A stretch of DNA of 64,000 nucleotides, from NCBI GenBank assembly GCA_963693315.1, contig OY856188.1, forward strand, positions 187,633,930 to 187,697,929, in the 5' to 3' direction. Made by a program: the position numbers and the translations under genes. Source of the DNA: Diogma glabrata (Eukaryota; Arthropoda; Insecta; Diptera; Cylindrotomidae). Positions within the stretch are counted from its first letter, which is position 1; each line of letters begins with the position of its first letter. The notes under the pieces were generated by a model. It had not been told where the DNA came from, did no database searches, and saw only the letters and a list, made by a program, of their open reading frames with translations. Of this stretch, positions 41,576 to 55,515 are shown one piece after another.

Positions 41576-43727
41576 ATTTTATGAAGTTTTAAATTTAGTT
41601 CAGAACATAACAATGCTTTTCCTCTTGAACTGAACAAGTATCTCTTTCTGCATTCTTCTAGTAGTGCCCAGTGGGATTTGTATAGTTAGACTATTTTATT
41701 TTTGTATTAAAATGACCAATTTAGAAACAAAGAGAATAGCAACAGTACGACGGTCTTGCTAAGAACAAAATTTTGAGTAGACTCCATGAGGACCATCGTG
41801 GCAACAACTCAAACTTGACAAAAATAATTTACATAGAGCATTCCGAAAGAGCAAATTAATTAGTAAAACTATTGAGAAGAAAGAGTTTTATAGTTTCATA
41901 GTCTATGAAACAAGTTTAAATTCCATCATTATAATCCAATTATGACATATCTTAATTGTGTTTTCCTAGCTATCTCTCAACCAAACATAAACCTTAACAA
42001 ACTAACAAATTTAGAAAAATTTATTACAATATTTGATGAATACTAATACAAAACAAATCGACCTTATCAATATTTGAGGATGACAAGATAAATTTCTTTT
42101 TTACTATTACATCTATCTGCAAAAACTCCTCAAACTCGTCGAAACATATTTTTGTTCTCTAAAACATATTATTTATAACCTTACATTTTACATGTAAGTT
42201 GTAACCATTAAATACATTGTCATCCAAGTTAAATTCCAATTTAGACAATAGAGTTTAGAAAAACCGTTATTCACTTTAAATTAGGAAAACTGAAGAAAAT
42301 GTGTGTGACACAACAAAATAACAATAACGACCATCTTTTGTAATTTTCCTTAACACTTTTATGTGCTACATTGGTTTCTTTCTTTAAAAAGGGTTCAAAA
42401 GAAACAATTCGGTATAATTTAAAGAGGAAGAAGGTTAAATTAGATGGTATTAGAAGATTTTGAGTTTGAAGATTAAATTCATTTTTAAAGCAAATAACAG
42501 CAGTTAAAGTGTTATAGGTTTTACAAAAGGATTCAGGTTGGCACTTCTTTAATATCCTCTCTATGCTATGGTGGTGTATCGTTATCAAAATTTGATCAAG
42601 TTAATAATCCCAAAACGCAAATTTATTCGATCTTGACCGATTTTTGTTTTTGGTTTAAATTAGCTTACGGGTTAGACAGAAGCAGCGCATTATTGATAAA
42701 ATGTCAAAAACCCAATATAAGTAAATGGAATGAAAAACTCCAATGTCAGTCTTAAAACTCGTAAATTTAAACAACGCCACCTGGCAGAATCGTAAGACCC
42801 CTTTCTTACCATTACCTTCTTATGGAGTTTTTGTTTCAATCCTGTATAACTTTTAACTCAATATAAAAATTAATACAAGTTGTAATGTAAAAGATCAACA
42901 GATAGTCAAATTTCACCATAAAAATATAATTTGTTTACTTGCGAATGACTTATAACAAAATTATTTAGTTAAATTAAGAAAAGTTTATTTTAAAGTTAAA
43001 AAACTTTTACGACTATTAAGATCTAATTAATCGAATTAACAACGGCTCAAATAATTTTACCCTTTTTCATGAATACGATATAAATGAGCAATTAATTTTT
43101 TTAATTTCTCTCTTTCTTTCGAATCAAATTGAAAATTTTCATGAAATACAAAATTTTCAATCATCATTGAAATTTTCTAGTCAGTGGACGCCAGTTCGAA
43201 GAATATGAACAATAAATTGAAGGCGCCTTAATGGTTTTTTCATTCATATTTTGATGAGATTACAGTTTTTTTATGTGAATGAAAACAAAATCGAGAAAAC
43301 TTAGTTTCCCATTTCTTTTCGTTATCTTCTTTAGTTTTTATTACGAAACAAGAAGTTTAGTGAAAGAACAAAGTAATGATACGATGAATTTTTAAAAGCA
43401 TGATAATCGATAGAATTATTTCCATTTTTATTCTACTGATGATAACAATGGTTATAAAATTATTATGACGTCGTGTTAAATCAGGAATACTGATCAAAGA
43501 TAAAAATAGTTAGTAATGTGATGAATATTCGGTCACATAGTTCAATGTATCGACTTGAATAATAAAAATGTAGCTGTAAGCAAGCAAAATTATTAAACAT
43601 TACAATGAATGTTTCGTTATGTTTAACAATTTTGGGGAGCGAAATCCGAAATTCTACGTCAACGCCGTGCTACCTGGGTAATACTGTCAGAATTAGGTTG
43701 GTTTATTGGCGACAGGCAGAGAAAAAG
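41576..43727. other. Non-coding stretch
   Basis: The 105-codon minus-strand frame at 42588-42271 was considered but has no recognisable signature or splice context. Confidence 0.4.
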
Positions 43728-44480
43728 CTGCTTAGGCAATGATCTTCATCACTCCGAAAAAGCTCTTTTAAAAGCAAATGCATCTCTTTAAATTTTTTTC
43801 AAAAACTACCTGTAAGACGATTAACAGAAAATGGAGCTGAATTTACTGATGGCACTTTTGAAACATTTGTTTCAATATGCTATTGTACGGGATATACACC
43901 AACGTTTCCTTTTTATAGTGTTGATTGTGAACTAACATCTAATCAAAATTATGTTCGTCCATTACATAAACATACAATTAATATAAATAAAATAAACCAA
44001 CAATGGCTATTATTGGATTACTAGGCTACCATACTCCATTACGGATTTTTTACCTACAGGTAAGCAACGAATATTTTTAGTTTTGTTAAGTTAATTACAT
44101 TTCTGTGTTGTTTTGTTTATCAGGCACGTTTTTTTATTAAATATTTGACTGGTGAAAAACAACTTCCTGAAGCAAGAAATGTTGGACGATTAGGATTAAA
44201 AAGTCGAAATAAACATTATGTAAGACATACTAAAGATTTTTTCAATTGGCAATGCCGCTGATGTTGCACCATTCAAACCTGTTTCTTTAATGAGTAGCTA
44301 TGAGCCCCATTGAGACCGATGCGTCATAGGTGATGACGTCATTTTCATTTTCATATATTCAAGTCAAACGTTCATATGAGCGATAACGAAGCATGGTAAC
44401 ATATAAAAACGATAGCTATCGTATCATTGATGATACAAATTTTATTAGAATTACCAATGGTGTTGAATATAGAAATCCTC
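43728..44480 (+). pseudogene. FMO pseudogene (second half)
   Basis: The plus strand matches exons 2 and 3 of the intact FMO at 49457-50857. After a weakly matching stretch it reads LTENGAEFTDGTFETF, SICYCTGYTPTFPF, SVDCELTSNQNYVRPLHKHT, a frameshift caused by an extra ataa, then GLLGYHTPLRIF. The intron is at the same position (gtaagcaac ... ttatcag), followed by ARFFIKYLTGEKQLPEA and RHTKDFFN. About 110 unrelated bases interrupt it at 44285-44395, and it resumes with SYRIIDDTNFIRITNGVEY. The retained intron shows it arose by DNA duplication, not retroposition. The FAD-binding N-terminal half is absent, so it is non-functional. Confidence 0.88.
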
Positions 44481-45190
44481 AAAAATCAAACAAGTTATTT
44501 GGATACTCTATTTATATTGTTTTATGTTTTAATGTTTTCGATTATTAAAGGACGATGGGTTAACTTTTGTCAAAGAAGATTCCAGAGGTGTAAAGAACCT
44601 TCTCCAACTTGTTTTTGATCTGAATCTTACAATTTTAGGGAAAAAAAGTGTTAATCTTTTTTTTTAATGTTTATCCCAACATACATAAGGAGCATTTCGA
44701 AAAATGGTACTGATAAAAATTCATAACACACATATTTTTTTGTCTCGCTCCCCCGTTATTAAAAAGAAAAAAAGTCGCATCACTGTTACTAATTATCCTA
44801 TGACTATGGATTTGCAAAATTTTACTAACCAATGTTGAAGAAACTGGGCGTTAAAGTAATGCATGTACAGTTTTATCCCGTCTCAAAAGAACTATTTAAC
44901 AACCAATAATTTTTTCGTTTCAGAAAATTTTAATAGATTTCGCGATTTTATTTCTATTTTGATCACTTCAAAAAGAAGTTTTAGCACCACCAAACTGCTT
45001 TTCAGTTCCAGCAGCTTAGATATAGATTGGAATAAAAGTAAGACTACTGACAGAACACAATCGATTATATAACATATGTAAGGCTTGTATTAGAATATGA
45101 TCAAAAATACTTATCTTAACTTGAAAATGACGAAACCGTCACAAGCGTAGCAGAAAATTGCGTTTTTTAGAATTAAAAACTCATAAGTTA
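44481..45190. other. Non-coding stretch
   Basis: Nothing recognised between the FMO pseudogene and the hAT insertion. Confidence 0.4.
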
Positions 45191-45286
45191 GTCTAAACCA
45201 GTGTTTCTCAACCGGTGGTCCGCGAACAGAAAAAAATTTAGTAATAAATAATTTTCTTCATATTTATTACCAGATATTTATATTTA

Positions 45287-45740
45287 CTAGGAGGGCCCGG
45301 CGTGCTTCGCTACACTTATAAATAAAGTTTTTGCGTAGACATTTTGTTGACGTAGAAGCAATGATTTCAAGAAGGGGTAATGAGAAATGCTAGCATATAA
45401 TTTTTAATTTTTCTTTTTAAATATATGAATGAAAAATAATCAGAACTCTAGCTGATCAGTTCGGATATATGAAAAATTAGCGATCAAATAAGTTTTCAAG
45501 TAAGCTTAGAGATCAAAGTAAGTTAGAGATCAAACTTATTTGATCGCTAATTTTTCATATATCCGAACTGATCAGCTAGAGTTCTGATTATTTTTCATTC
45601 ATATATTTAAAAAGAAAAATTAAAAATTATATGCTAGCATTTCTCATTACCCCTTTTTGAAATCATTGCTTCTACGTCAACAAAATGTCTACGCAAAAAC
45701 TTTATTTATAAGCGTAGCGAAGCACGCCGGGCCCTCCTAG
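45287..45740. mobile_element. Foldback element, 454 bp, with ~210-bp arms
   Basis: ctaggagggcccggcgtgct, tcgctacacttataaataaa and onward to gatcaaataagttt is followed after a loop of about 30 bp (tcaagtaagctta..gagatc) by its nearly exact reverse complement ending gggccctcctag. The high arm identity suggests recent insertion into the hAT element or use of the hairpin as a mobile unit. Confidence 0.92.
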
Positions 45741-45865
45741 TATCTATTATCAAGTATCTATTATATGACGTTTCACATATTCATGTAATTTAGGAAAAAG
45801 AATGGGATCACAGATTTCAGTACATACAAATTTATGAATCATTTCATTTCCATCAATTCTATCTT

Positions 45866-47178
45866 CATCTGACAAATTTAACAAACACATCAGCAGTAAC
45901 ATTCTCAGGTCTTTCACAAAATTCATGCATTGATTTAAAAGAACGAACAAATCTCACGCATAAGAAAAACTTCACATACATTGGCATTTCTAAAAATTAA
46001 AATGAAGAACAGATCCAAATTATTCACATGCATTCACGTCAGTGTACATGAGAAAACTAAAAAATAAAATACAACCAGCATTGCATCATCTGACAAATTT
46101 AACAAACACATCAGCAGTAACATTCTCAGGTCTTTCACAAAATTCATGCATTGATTTAAAAGAACGAACAAATCTCACGCATAAGAAAAACTTCACATAC
46201 ATTGGCATTTCTAAAAATTAAAATGAAGAACAGAACAAAATTATTCACATGCATTCACGTCAGTGTACATGAGAAAACTAAAAAATAAAATACAACCAGC
46301 ATTGCATCATCTGACAAATTTAACAAACACATCAGCAGTAACATTCTCAGGTCTTTCACAAAATTCATGCATTGATTTAAAATAACGAACAAATCTCACG
46401 CATAAGAAAAACTTCACGAACATTGACATTTCTAAAAATTAAAATGAAGAACAGAACAAAATTATTCACATGCATTCACGTCAGTGTACATAAGAAAACT
46501 AAAAAATAAAATATAACCAGCATTGCATCATCTGACAAATTTAACAAACACATCAGCAGTAACATTCTCAGGTCTTTCACAAAATTCATGCATTGATTTA
46601 AAAGAACGAACAAATCTCACGCATAAGAAAAACTTCACATACATTGGCATTTCTAAAAATTAAAATGAAGAACAGATCCAAATTATTCACATGCATTCAC
46701 GTCAGTGTACATTAGAAAACTAAAAAATAAAATACAACCAGCATTGCATCATCTGACAAATTTAACAAACACATCAGCAGTAACATTCTCAGGTCTTTCA
46801 CAAAATTCATGCATTGATTTAAAAGAACGAACAAATCTCACGCATAAGAAAAACTTCACATACATTGGCATTTCTAAAAATTAAAATGAAGAACAGAACA
46901 AAATTATTCACATGAATTCACGTCAGTGTACATGAGAAAACTAAAATATAAAATACAACCAGCATTGCATCATCTGACAAATTTAACAAACACATCAGCA
47001 GTAACATTCTCAGGTCTTTCACAAAATTCATGCATTGATTTAAAAGAACGAACAAATCTCACGCATAAGAAAAACTTCACATACATTGGCATTTCTAAAA
47101 ATTAAAATGAAGAACAGGACAAAATTATTCACATGCATTCACGTCAGAGTACATAAGAAAACTAAAAAATAAAATACA
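45866..47178. repeat. 221-bp tandem repeat, about 5.9 copies
   Basis: Units begin catctgacaaatttaacaaa at 45866, 46087, 46308, 46529, 46750 and 46971, exactly 221 bp apart. They are nearly identical, with scattered single-base differences such as gatccaaatt/gaacaaaatt. The last unit breaks off at acaacttgtaaatac. A diverged frame continues upstream to 45750, but no protein was recognised. Confidence 0.97.
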
Positions 47179-49140
47179 ACTTGTAAATACACTGAAATTT
47201 GATTAGAATATCTATTTTACTAATATACTACGCATACGATACGTTTATTACTACCCACTACCAAAGAATATATAAAAAAGAAAATATAAAAAATAAATTT
47301 CATCATTCATAAAATCAACATTATTACGCATAAAATCTGTTTTATTCCGACGACTCGATCTAACCTTCCATGTACGAAGACATAAGAAGACTAAAATGAA
47401 ATTGCATCTATCAAAGAATATATAAAAAAGAAAATATAAAAAAATAAAATAAATTTTTAAGTTTTAAATTTAATTTCGTTTTTGTATGTATGTAAACTTA
47501 TAATGCATATGTATATAAAAAGTTTTTCGTATATAATAACTTTTTTATTTATGATCCAAAAAATCCCAATCCCAATTCCAGACCTAGGTTACAGTAATAT
47601 CAGTTAGCACTGAAAATTTGAAATCAATCAAAATTCGAATAAAAAAGCCTTAGGCTGCACAAAATTTTGGGTTAGCGTATTAATATATAAAGATTATTTT
47701 TATATTTAATACCAGAGTTTCGCCTTTTTTACTCCTCAAACAGTAGACACAAATTAAATTTGTTTATGATTAATATCCTACTTATTCGTAACGAAAGAGC
47801 AAATTTTTTTTTTATTTCACTCCATATTCCATACGCAGAAAAAGATAACTAGTACTTTTTCGTCATCCGTTTCATTTATTTTAATAAAGATGAATTGCAT
47901 AGATGAACAAAACATTCAGAAAAATAATTTATTCTGCAGTTCTTTCAGAGCGAGTAACATAAAAAAAATATAACATTTTCAAATACAGGAATGAAAATAA
48001 AAAATATCGTTCTTACTTTTAAATCGAAATTAATATTTTCTTTTAAATACTCACAAATTTAATTTTTGCTTCAAATTTGATGCTTTCCTTCGTATATTAA
48101 AAATAAAAATAAACTATGTGTGTAACTCTGAATGTTTTCCTATCGAAATAACAGGGCGTTATATTACTATTTCACAACCTAAAGCGTAAATTTGAGACAA
48201 CATACACCACCTAAAAGAAGATACTTAATTCTTTTTAGAAAACTGTTTAATCCAAGCATTTTTTATTTGTTAGAAAATTAATATAAAAATAAAATTAAAC
48301 AAATTGGTTGCAATAGAAATGTAGAAAAAAAATCAAAAAATCAATTTCGGAATTACTATCCATTTTTGAGAATGAGATATTTGTATACATTATATACTAA
48401 CCTTTTTGAGAATGATAGCAATACGATAGAAGAAATAGAAATGATAAACCTAACGGTTTTTATAAAATTAATATAAAAATTTAAAAATTAAATTGGTTCC
48501 TATAGAAATTTAGGAAAAATATAACAAACAAAAAACTACTTGGATTAAACCATTTCTCCAAAAATATTTTGCAGTGTTCCGATTTTTATTTAATTTTGCC
48601 TTCAAAAAGTTTTTGTCTTCTAAAATAAAATGCATAAAAATAAAAAGCCGCTCTCAGATATTTAAATTTTATTTTAAAATTAAATTTTTATTGGTGGTAG
48701 ATTTTATTTTGTTTTATTTTATTTCGCTCAAAAGAAAAGTGCAGTAAAATCTATTTTTTTTCTAAGTGTCCATTAAACATATTTTTTGTTTGCTTTGCTT
48801 TATTTTGGGTAGTTTTCGTCCTGTATCGTTGTTTCTTGTAATTTTTGATTTTGCTCACAAAAAGATTGTTCGTAAATTCTTTTATTTTATCTTAAGAGCT
48901 AGAGCAAAAAATAAAAATAAGGTTTATGAATTTTGTTTATTTTTTCATGGTTTTATTTTTCAAATAGGTGCGGGTGCCCGTAAAATAATAAAAATTTGAT
49001 CACTGCTTTTGAGTGTTTATAGTTCTCGCAATAGTTTAACTCTCAAGCTAAAAAGATTCACTTTACGCACTTAATACATAAATAGGTAATGAAATTTAGT
49101 TTTCTATATGTTTTACAGAGAAAACCCATTAGATTAAAAC
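47179..49140. other. AT-rich interior of the hAT element
   Basis: agaatatataaaaaagaaaa occurs twice (47265 and 47406). No transposase motif was recognised on either strand. Confidence 0.4.
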
Positions 49141-49456
49141 ATTAAAGAAGGTCCGAAATAGAATATTAAAATGCTTATTGGTCCGTAGAATGAAATCAGT
49201 TGAGAAACACTGGTCTAAACAATGATTAAGTTAATTTTATTTATAGCAACAAAACAAATTTTTCAACAAATACTTAAATTAATTTTTCGTTTTTTTTGGT
49301 TTTTAGATTGCACATATTTTGTTTTCTAATCCACATATTTTAGAATGAGAGAACGCGTTCCATAAAATTTAATTAGAAGGATGAGAAAGTGTGCCTTCCC
49401 CATTCTAAAATCATATTTGACAAACTCAATTAAAATTATTTATTATTGATTATTTA

Positions 49457-50857
49457 TTATTGATTAAAATATTCAACACCATTGGTAATCCTTATAAAAT
49501 TTGTGTCATCAACAATTCGAAAGCGATCGTTTTTATATTCAATAAAATCTTCCTTATCCATCCTGTTCACACTTGCAATACAAATCCTATACCAAACTGG
49601 TTTTGCTAGTGGAATATCAGCTACAATTGCAAGCTCATTATAATAATCGTCAGTTCTATGCGCCAAATAATGTGCACGCCGAATATCCAAGCCAAATGCA
49701 ATCCGTTTTTCTTCATCGTTGTTGGTATCGTCTAACATTTCTTGTTTTGATGGAAGCTGTTTCCCACCAGTCCAATATTTGATAACAAATTGTGCCTTAT
49801 TGTTGAAATCAATTAGAAAAAATAACAAACTAAATACTGAGAAAGTTGGTATCATACCTGTACGTCAAAAATCTGTAATGGAGTAAAGTAAGCTATTAAT
49901 CCAATTATAGCCATTGTTGGTTTATTTATATTAATTGTCTGTTTGTATAACCGACGAACATAGTTTTGATCAGATGTTAGTTCACAATCAACACTTAAAA
50001 AAGGAAACGTTGCTGTATATCCCGTACAGTAGCATATTGTATCAAATGTTTTAAAAGTTCCGTCACTAAATTTAGCTCCGTTTTCTGTTATTCGTTTAAC
50101 AAGTGGTTTTTGAAACCAATTTCTTGGTAAAGCTTTACTTGTTAGTAAGCTCTTACGGTGGCTTATTGTCACCGTATTGGCATATTGTGCAATTTGTAAG
50201 GAAATACCTCTTCCACTTGGGCCGGCACCAATAATTAATACGTCTTGGTTTTTAAATTTTTCTGCTCGTCGATAATTATGACTATGAATTATTTTCCCTT
50301 TGAAATCATACTGCCCAGGAATAGGAGAGAAATACGGTATATTGTAGTGCCCATTGCAAATCATAACCGCATCAAAAACTTTAGTGAAATATTTGTCATT
50401 TTTAATGTCGTAAATATACACCTGAAAAATGTATTTATAAAGTTATTCAAATGACATGCTTGGGTTATACTTATACCTCCCATTTAGTATCATCGTATGG
50501 TGTCACTCGAATAACCTCATGTTGGAATGTAATTTTTTCGAATATGTTAAATTTAGCTGCGTATATTTGAATATGTTGCAATAATTCAACTTGTGTTACG
50601 AAAGAGCTGCCGTCGTCATCGGGAAACGGGAAATCAGGTATAAATGAAACCTCCTTTGGAAGATTTGTTCTTAAGCTGTGGTACATACTTGAATGCACTT
50701 TAACTCTACTCTCCGGTGAATCAATATCATCGGTGTATACCCATGTTCCACCAACTTGATCAGACTTTTCGTAAATTGTAACTTCAAGACTAGCATCGAA
50801 TAATCGTTTTGCCGAGCATAGACCAGATACACCGGCTCCAATTACAAGAATATGCAT
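49457..50857 (-). CDS. Flavin-containing monooxygenase (complete, three exons)
   Basis: FMOs are FAD- and NADPH-dependent enzymes that oxygenate soft nucleophiles (N, S) in xenobiotics and metabolites. Exons on the minus strand are 50857-50477, 50421-49858 and 49795-49457; introns of 55 and 62 bp are both GT-AG and in phase 0. The spliced product has 427 residues, the normal size of insect FMOs. Visible motifs: FAD-binding GAGVSG at residues 7-12, EKSDQVGGTW, the RTNLPKE block, FMO signature FKGKIIHSHNYR at 167-178, NADPH-binding GAGPSG at 192-197 and CTGYTATFPF. The ATG at 50857 starts directly before the beta-strand ILVIGAG, as usual, and the upstream ATG is out of frame. AATAAA overlaps the TAA stop. 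The spacing and motifs give no sign of damage. Confidence 0.95.
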
Positions 50858-51900
50858 AAATATGCATACGAGCTACGATTTAAATTTTTAAAAATAAATT
50901 TAAAAAGATACGACTTTACAGAATGATGTTGTAACTTTAACTATGCTTATCATAATATATTTTGTAATTATATTGTAATGAATATAATTGATAAGACACC
51001 TAATCAATATGGTAAGGAAAACGATAAGACCTTATTATATGTAAATCAGTGGTTTAAACATCAGCATAAAATTTCCGGTTTTTAAATTTCGGTCATCCCC
51101 ATGTATTTTTTTTGGTCATTCTTAAATCTATGATAAAACATTTTGTGGCTCTTAATATCTCCAATCAGACAACAGCAGCCAAATTCTGTAATTGTGAAGC
51201 GGTGAAGTGATAAGTTTTTTAATGAAAAGAAACGAAGAAATTTTTATCACTTCACCCTGATAACGTTAGTGTTAACAAATATATCTATAGTAACGAAGGT
51301 ATTTTTAACGAAGGTAGGATTATTTCTAGGAAAAAAATATTTCCAGACTATCAAAATGTTTCATTAACGATTATAAGAAGATGATCAAAGGGAAGTTAGA
51401 CAAAAGTAAAACATGTAAAAGCAAATAATTCTACATACAGACGCTTTTAGAAATATCGGAAAAACATGGAGGACACAATCCATTGAATGAACAGGCTATA
51501 TTAAAAACTTATAAGAAAGAACTTGAAAAACCATAATGAGATCTAACCAATACAGATAAAAAAGCTTGCAAAATAAGTTCCAAGCCTTTTTAACTATTGG
51601 GGTGCTACTAAGGGAAATTAAAATAATGTACTGAACTTCACCTAACTAATCTCTCTAGAGCACCTCTCCAATATGATCTTCTTTAGAAATTTCAGAATAT
51701 GGAGAGGAGGGTTCAGTGTATGCAGACTTTTCCACCGTCAATGCGGCACACTGACAGATATCGCCTTCTTACATTTTTTTTAGTGAACCGAGGTTTCTAG
51801 CTTAAATTAATAGCATCAACATGCACATGTTTCACTCATTTCTTCTCAATATTATTGAGTTGTTTTCTAAATCTACAGTGTTCTATGAGAACAGCTGTCA
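50858..51900. other. Region upstream of the FMO gene
   Basis: It must hold the FMO promoter if the gene is active, but no specific element was recognised. Confidence 0.35.
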
Positions 51901-51904
51901 TTAG

Positions 51905-53410
<1,506 letters not shown>

Positions 53411-53544
53411 CTGCCGCTGGGATTTTTTTTACTCAAAGCAGGACATATTCTTTAATATAGTTTAGTGCCTCGGCGGCTCTTTGACCATCCAACAATTGAT
53501 GGCAATTATCTATGTTTTCTCTTTTTTTAATTAAAATGTGTTGT

Positions 53545-53596
53545 GTAGAAGGAATTACAATATGTGTCACAACAACACATAAAAACCTTTTAAGAT
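53545..53596 (-). mobile_element. jockey-like LINE 3' end, very short copy
   Basis: gaattacaatatgtgtcaca, acaacacataaa and accttttaaga match 23573-23620. A dead-on-arrival insertion of about 50-60 bp. Confidence 0.65.
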
Positions 53597-54956
53597 TCCT
53601 TTTCTAGTGATATCACGCTGCTATTGCCAGTGGTATGTGATATCTCACGTTTACTCGTATGTCAATAGCAGGGACTGGAGTACGCAGGGAGTTCACACCC
53701 GCAGATTAAAAATAAAAAATTTACAAAACAATAAAAACTGATCTTTCCAAGCTTATGCTGATATTTTCTCTTCAAGCTTAAATATACTTATCTTTCAACT
53801 GTGTGATTTTTAGCCTACAATACGCAGGTACAAGCGCCTAGTTTTAAATCATTTGCGTTCCATTTAATTATATAATTGAGCAAATGGTACGTAGTGCACT
53901 GGCTACTCCAGTGTGCTTTATTGCTCAACATTCATGCGTTTAGTCTGCAGAAGTTAAGTTCAAGTTCAAGTTTTTTTATTATTACTGTTTGTTTTGCACT
54001 CATTTATTTTGCTTAATTTTATTAATCTATATATTGTTACGGTTTAACTAAATCATATCGAAATGCAACGTAGAACACAAATCAATTCAACATAAATGAA
54101 ACAACCTATGTCCTATACAGCATCTTCATAACGATGATCATTGATTGATTTGATGATCAACAAAACAAAACACAACTACAAACGAATGAAATGAATAGAA
54201 TTGTTGTTGTTCTTTTTGGGTCAAATCTTTTTGTTGGATTTGTTTTAATTTTTTTTAAACAGTTGAAGGACATATTGAAAGTATACGTTATTTCGTTTTA
54301 TGGAACATTCCCAAAAAATGAAGGTTGGAATAAGATCGATTTTTCTGGGTATTTTAGGCAGAATGAATTAATTGTAAATGATACGCTGTATTGTGGAAAT
54401 AAAACCGTGTAAATAGAAGAAGTGATTTGTAAATTTAATTGTAAATAAAGTTATTAAGTAGAAATAATTTGTGTAATATTTTGGAAGCTGTAAACTGGAA
54501 ATTTCTACAATCAACCGCTGGAGTTTGTAAAGATGTTGGAAGAAAATTCTAGATAGGAGGACTATCGTTGCTGTATTGTTTTTCTGTTGTTATGGAACAA
54601 TTGAGGAGTTGAATACTTAATAAAACCTGGTTTGCTTAGTGCTTACAAATCAGTGATCGAATCCAGGAAGAGATTTAGGAATGGCATTTATCGAATTGAG
54701 AGTAAGGCCGAAGGAAGGTTGGAAAAACGTAATAATATTATATTTATAAGGTTTATATAAATATACTCAATTAAATATTACGTCGTTGACTTATTTATTC
54801 ATGTTTGTTTGTAATGCTATATAGGGTAAATTATTTTATAAATGTTTAGAGGAATGATTTTTTATATAATGTAATTAACGTCTGTTTCCTTAAAGCTAGG
54901 TGAATAAAATATTTAACTAATTTACGAACTAAACATATTTTTTTTTTTTTTTTTTA
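53597..54956. other. Non-coding stretch
   Basis: The open frame at 54191-54412 (MNRIVVVLFGSNLFVGFVLI, a hydrophobic start) has no recognisable homology; nothing else was seen. Confidence 0.35.
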
Positions 54957-55034
54957 ATAAAATGTGTTGTGTAATAGGGTTTAGAATATGTGTCACAAAT
55001 ACACATAAATACCTTTTAAGACCTAGGTCTAGAC
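54957..55034 (-). mobile_element. jockey-like LINE 3' end, short copy
   Basis: aaaatgtgttgtgtaatagg, gaatatgtgtcaca, acacataaataccttttaag and acctaggtc match the LINE 3' ends at 23573 and 53545. It ends directly against the left terminus of the CACTA-like element. Confidence 0.7.
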
Positions 55035-55515
55035 CTGGCCCAAGTAACAATTTCGGTAAAAATCCGGCAATTTTTAACCAAATCGGTTAAAAAATAGTTA
55101 AAATAGAGAAAACTGCATTCTTTTCGCTAATGACAGTCGAAAAATAGTGAAAACTGAGAAATTTGTATTCCTTTGCAAATTTTTGGTTAAATATTAGAAA
55201 AATTTCATACTGAAAAAAAACTGCTCTTAAAGTGAGTTAATTTACCGCAAAACACAACACCGAAAATTAACAAAAACTTTATTAAGTTTAAATTCGGATT
55301 ATTTTGAATAATATTAAACCAAAAATTAACCAATCGTATTTCGGTAAAAAAATAACTAAAATTTCCTGTAGTTGGGTAAAAATACGGTAATACTTAATCC
55401 GATATTTTACGGTATTATTTTTTCGTGATGTGTAATCTGAAAATTTTTATATCTGTCATCATGATTTAACAACATCAGTTCTAATAGTAGACAAAGTTAA
55501 TAAATTATTCCTAAT

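Larger units (their letters stand above)
45199..49212. mobile_element. hAT element, 4014 bp, with perfect 8-bp target duplication
   Basis: It starts CAGTGTTTCTCAACCGGTGG and ends, in reverse, with ...TTGAGAAACACTG. Both are directly flanked by gtctaaac (45191-45198 and 49213-49220), a perfect 8-bp target duplication. The interior has no recognised transposase. It is made of a 454-bp palindrome, a 221-bp tandem array and AT-rich sequence, so this copy is non-autonomous. It sits between the FMO pseudogene and the intact FMO gene. Confidence 0.92.

Noticed and set aside
42271..42588. 105-codon minus-strand open frame
   Set aside because: No recognisable domain, no convincing splice context, composition like AT-rich background.
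45750..45950. 66-codon minus-strand frame at the start of the 221-bp array, considered as a hAT transposase remnant
   Set aside because: No hAT catalytic or dimerisation motif is visible, and most of its length is tandem repeat sequence.
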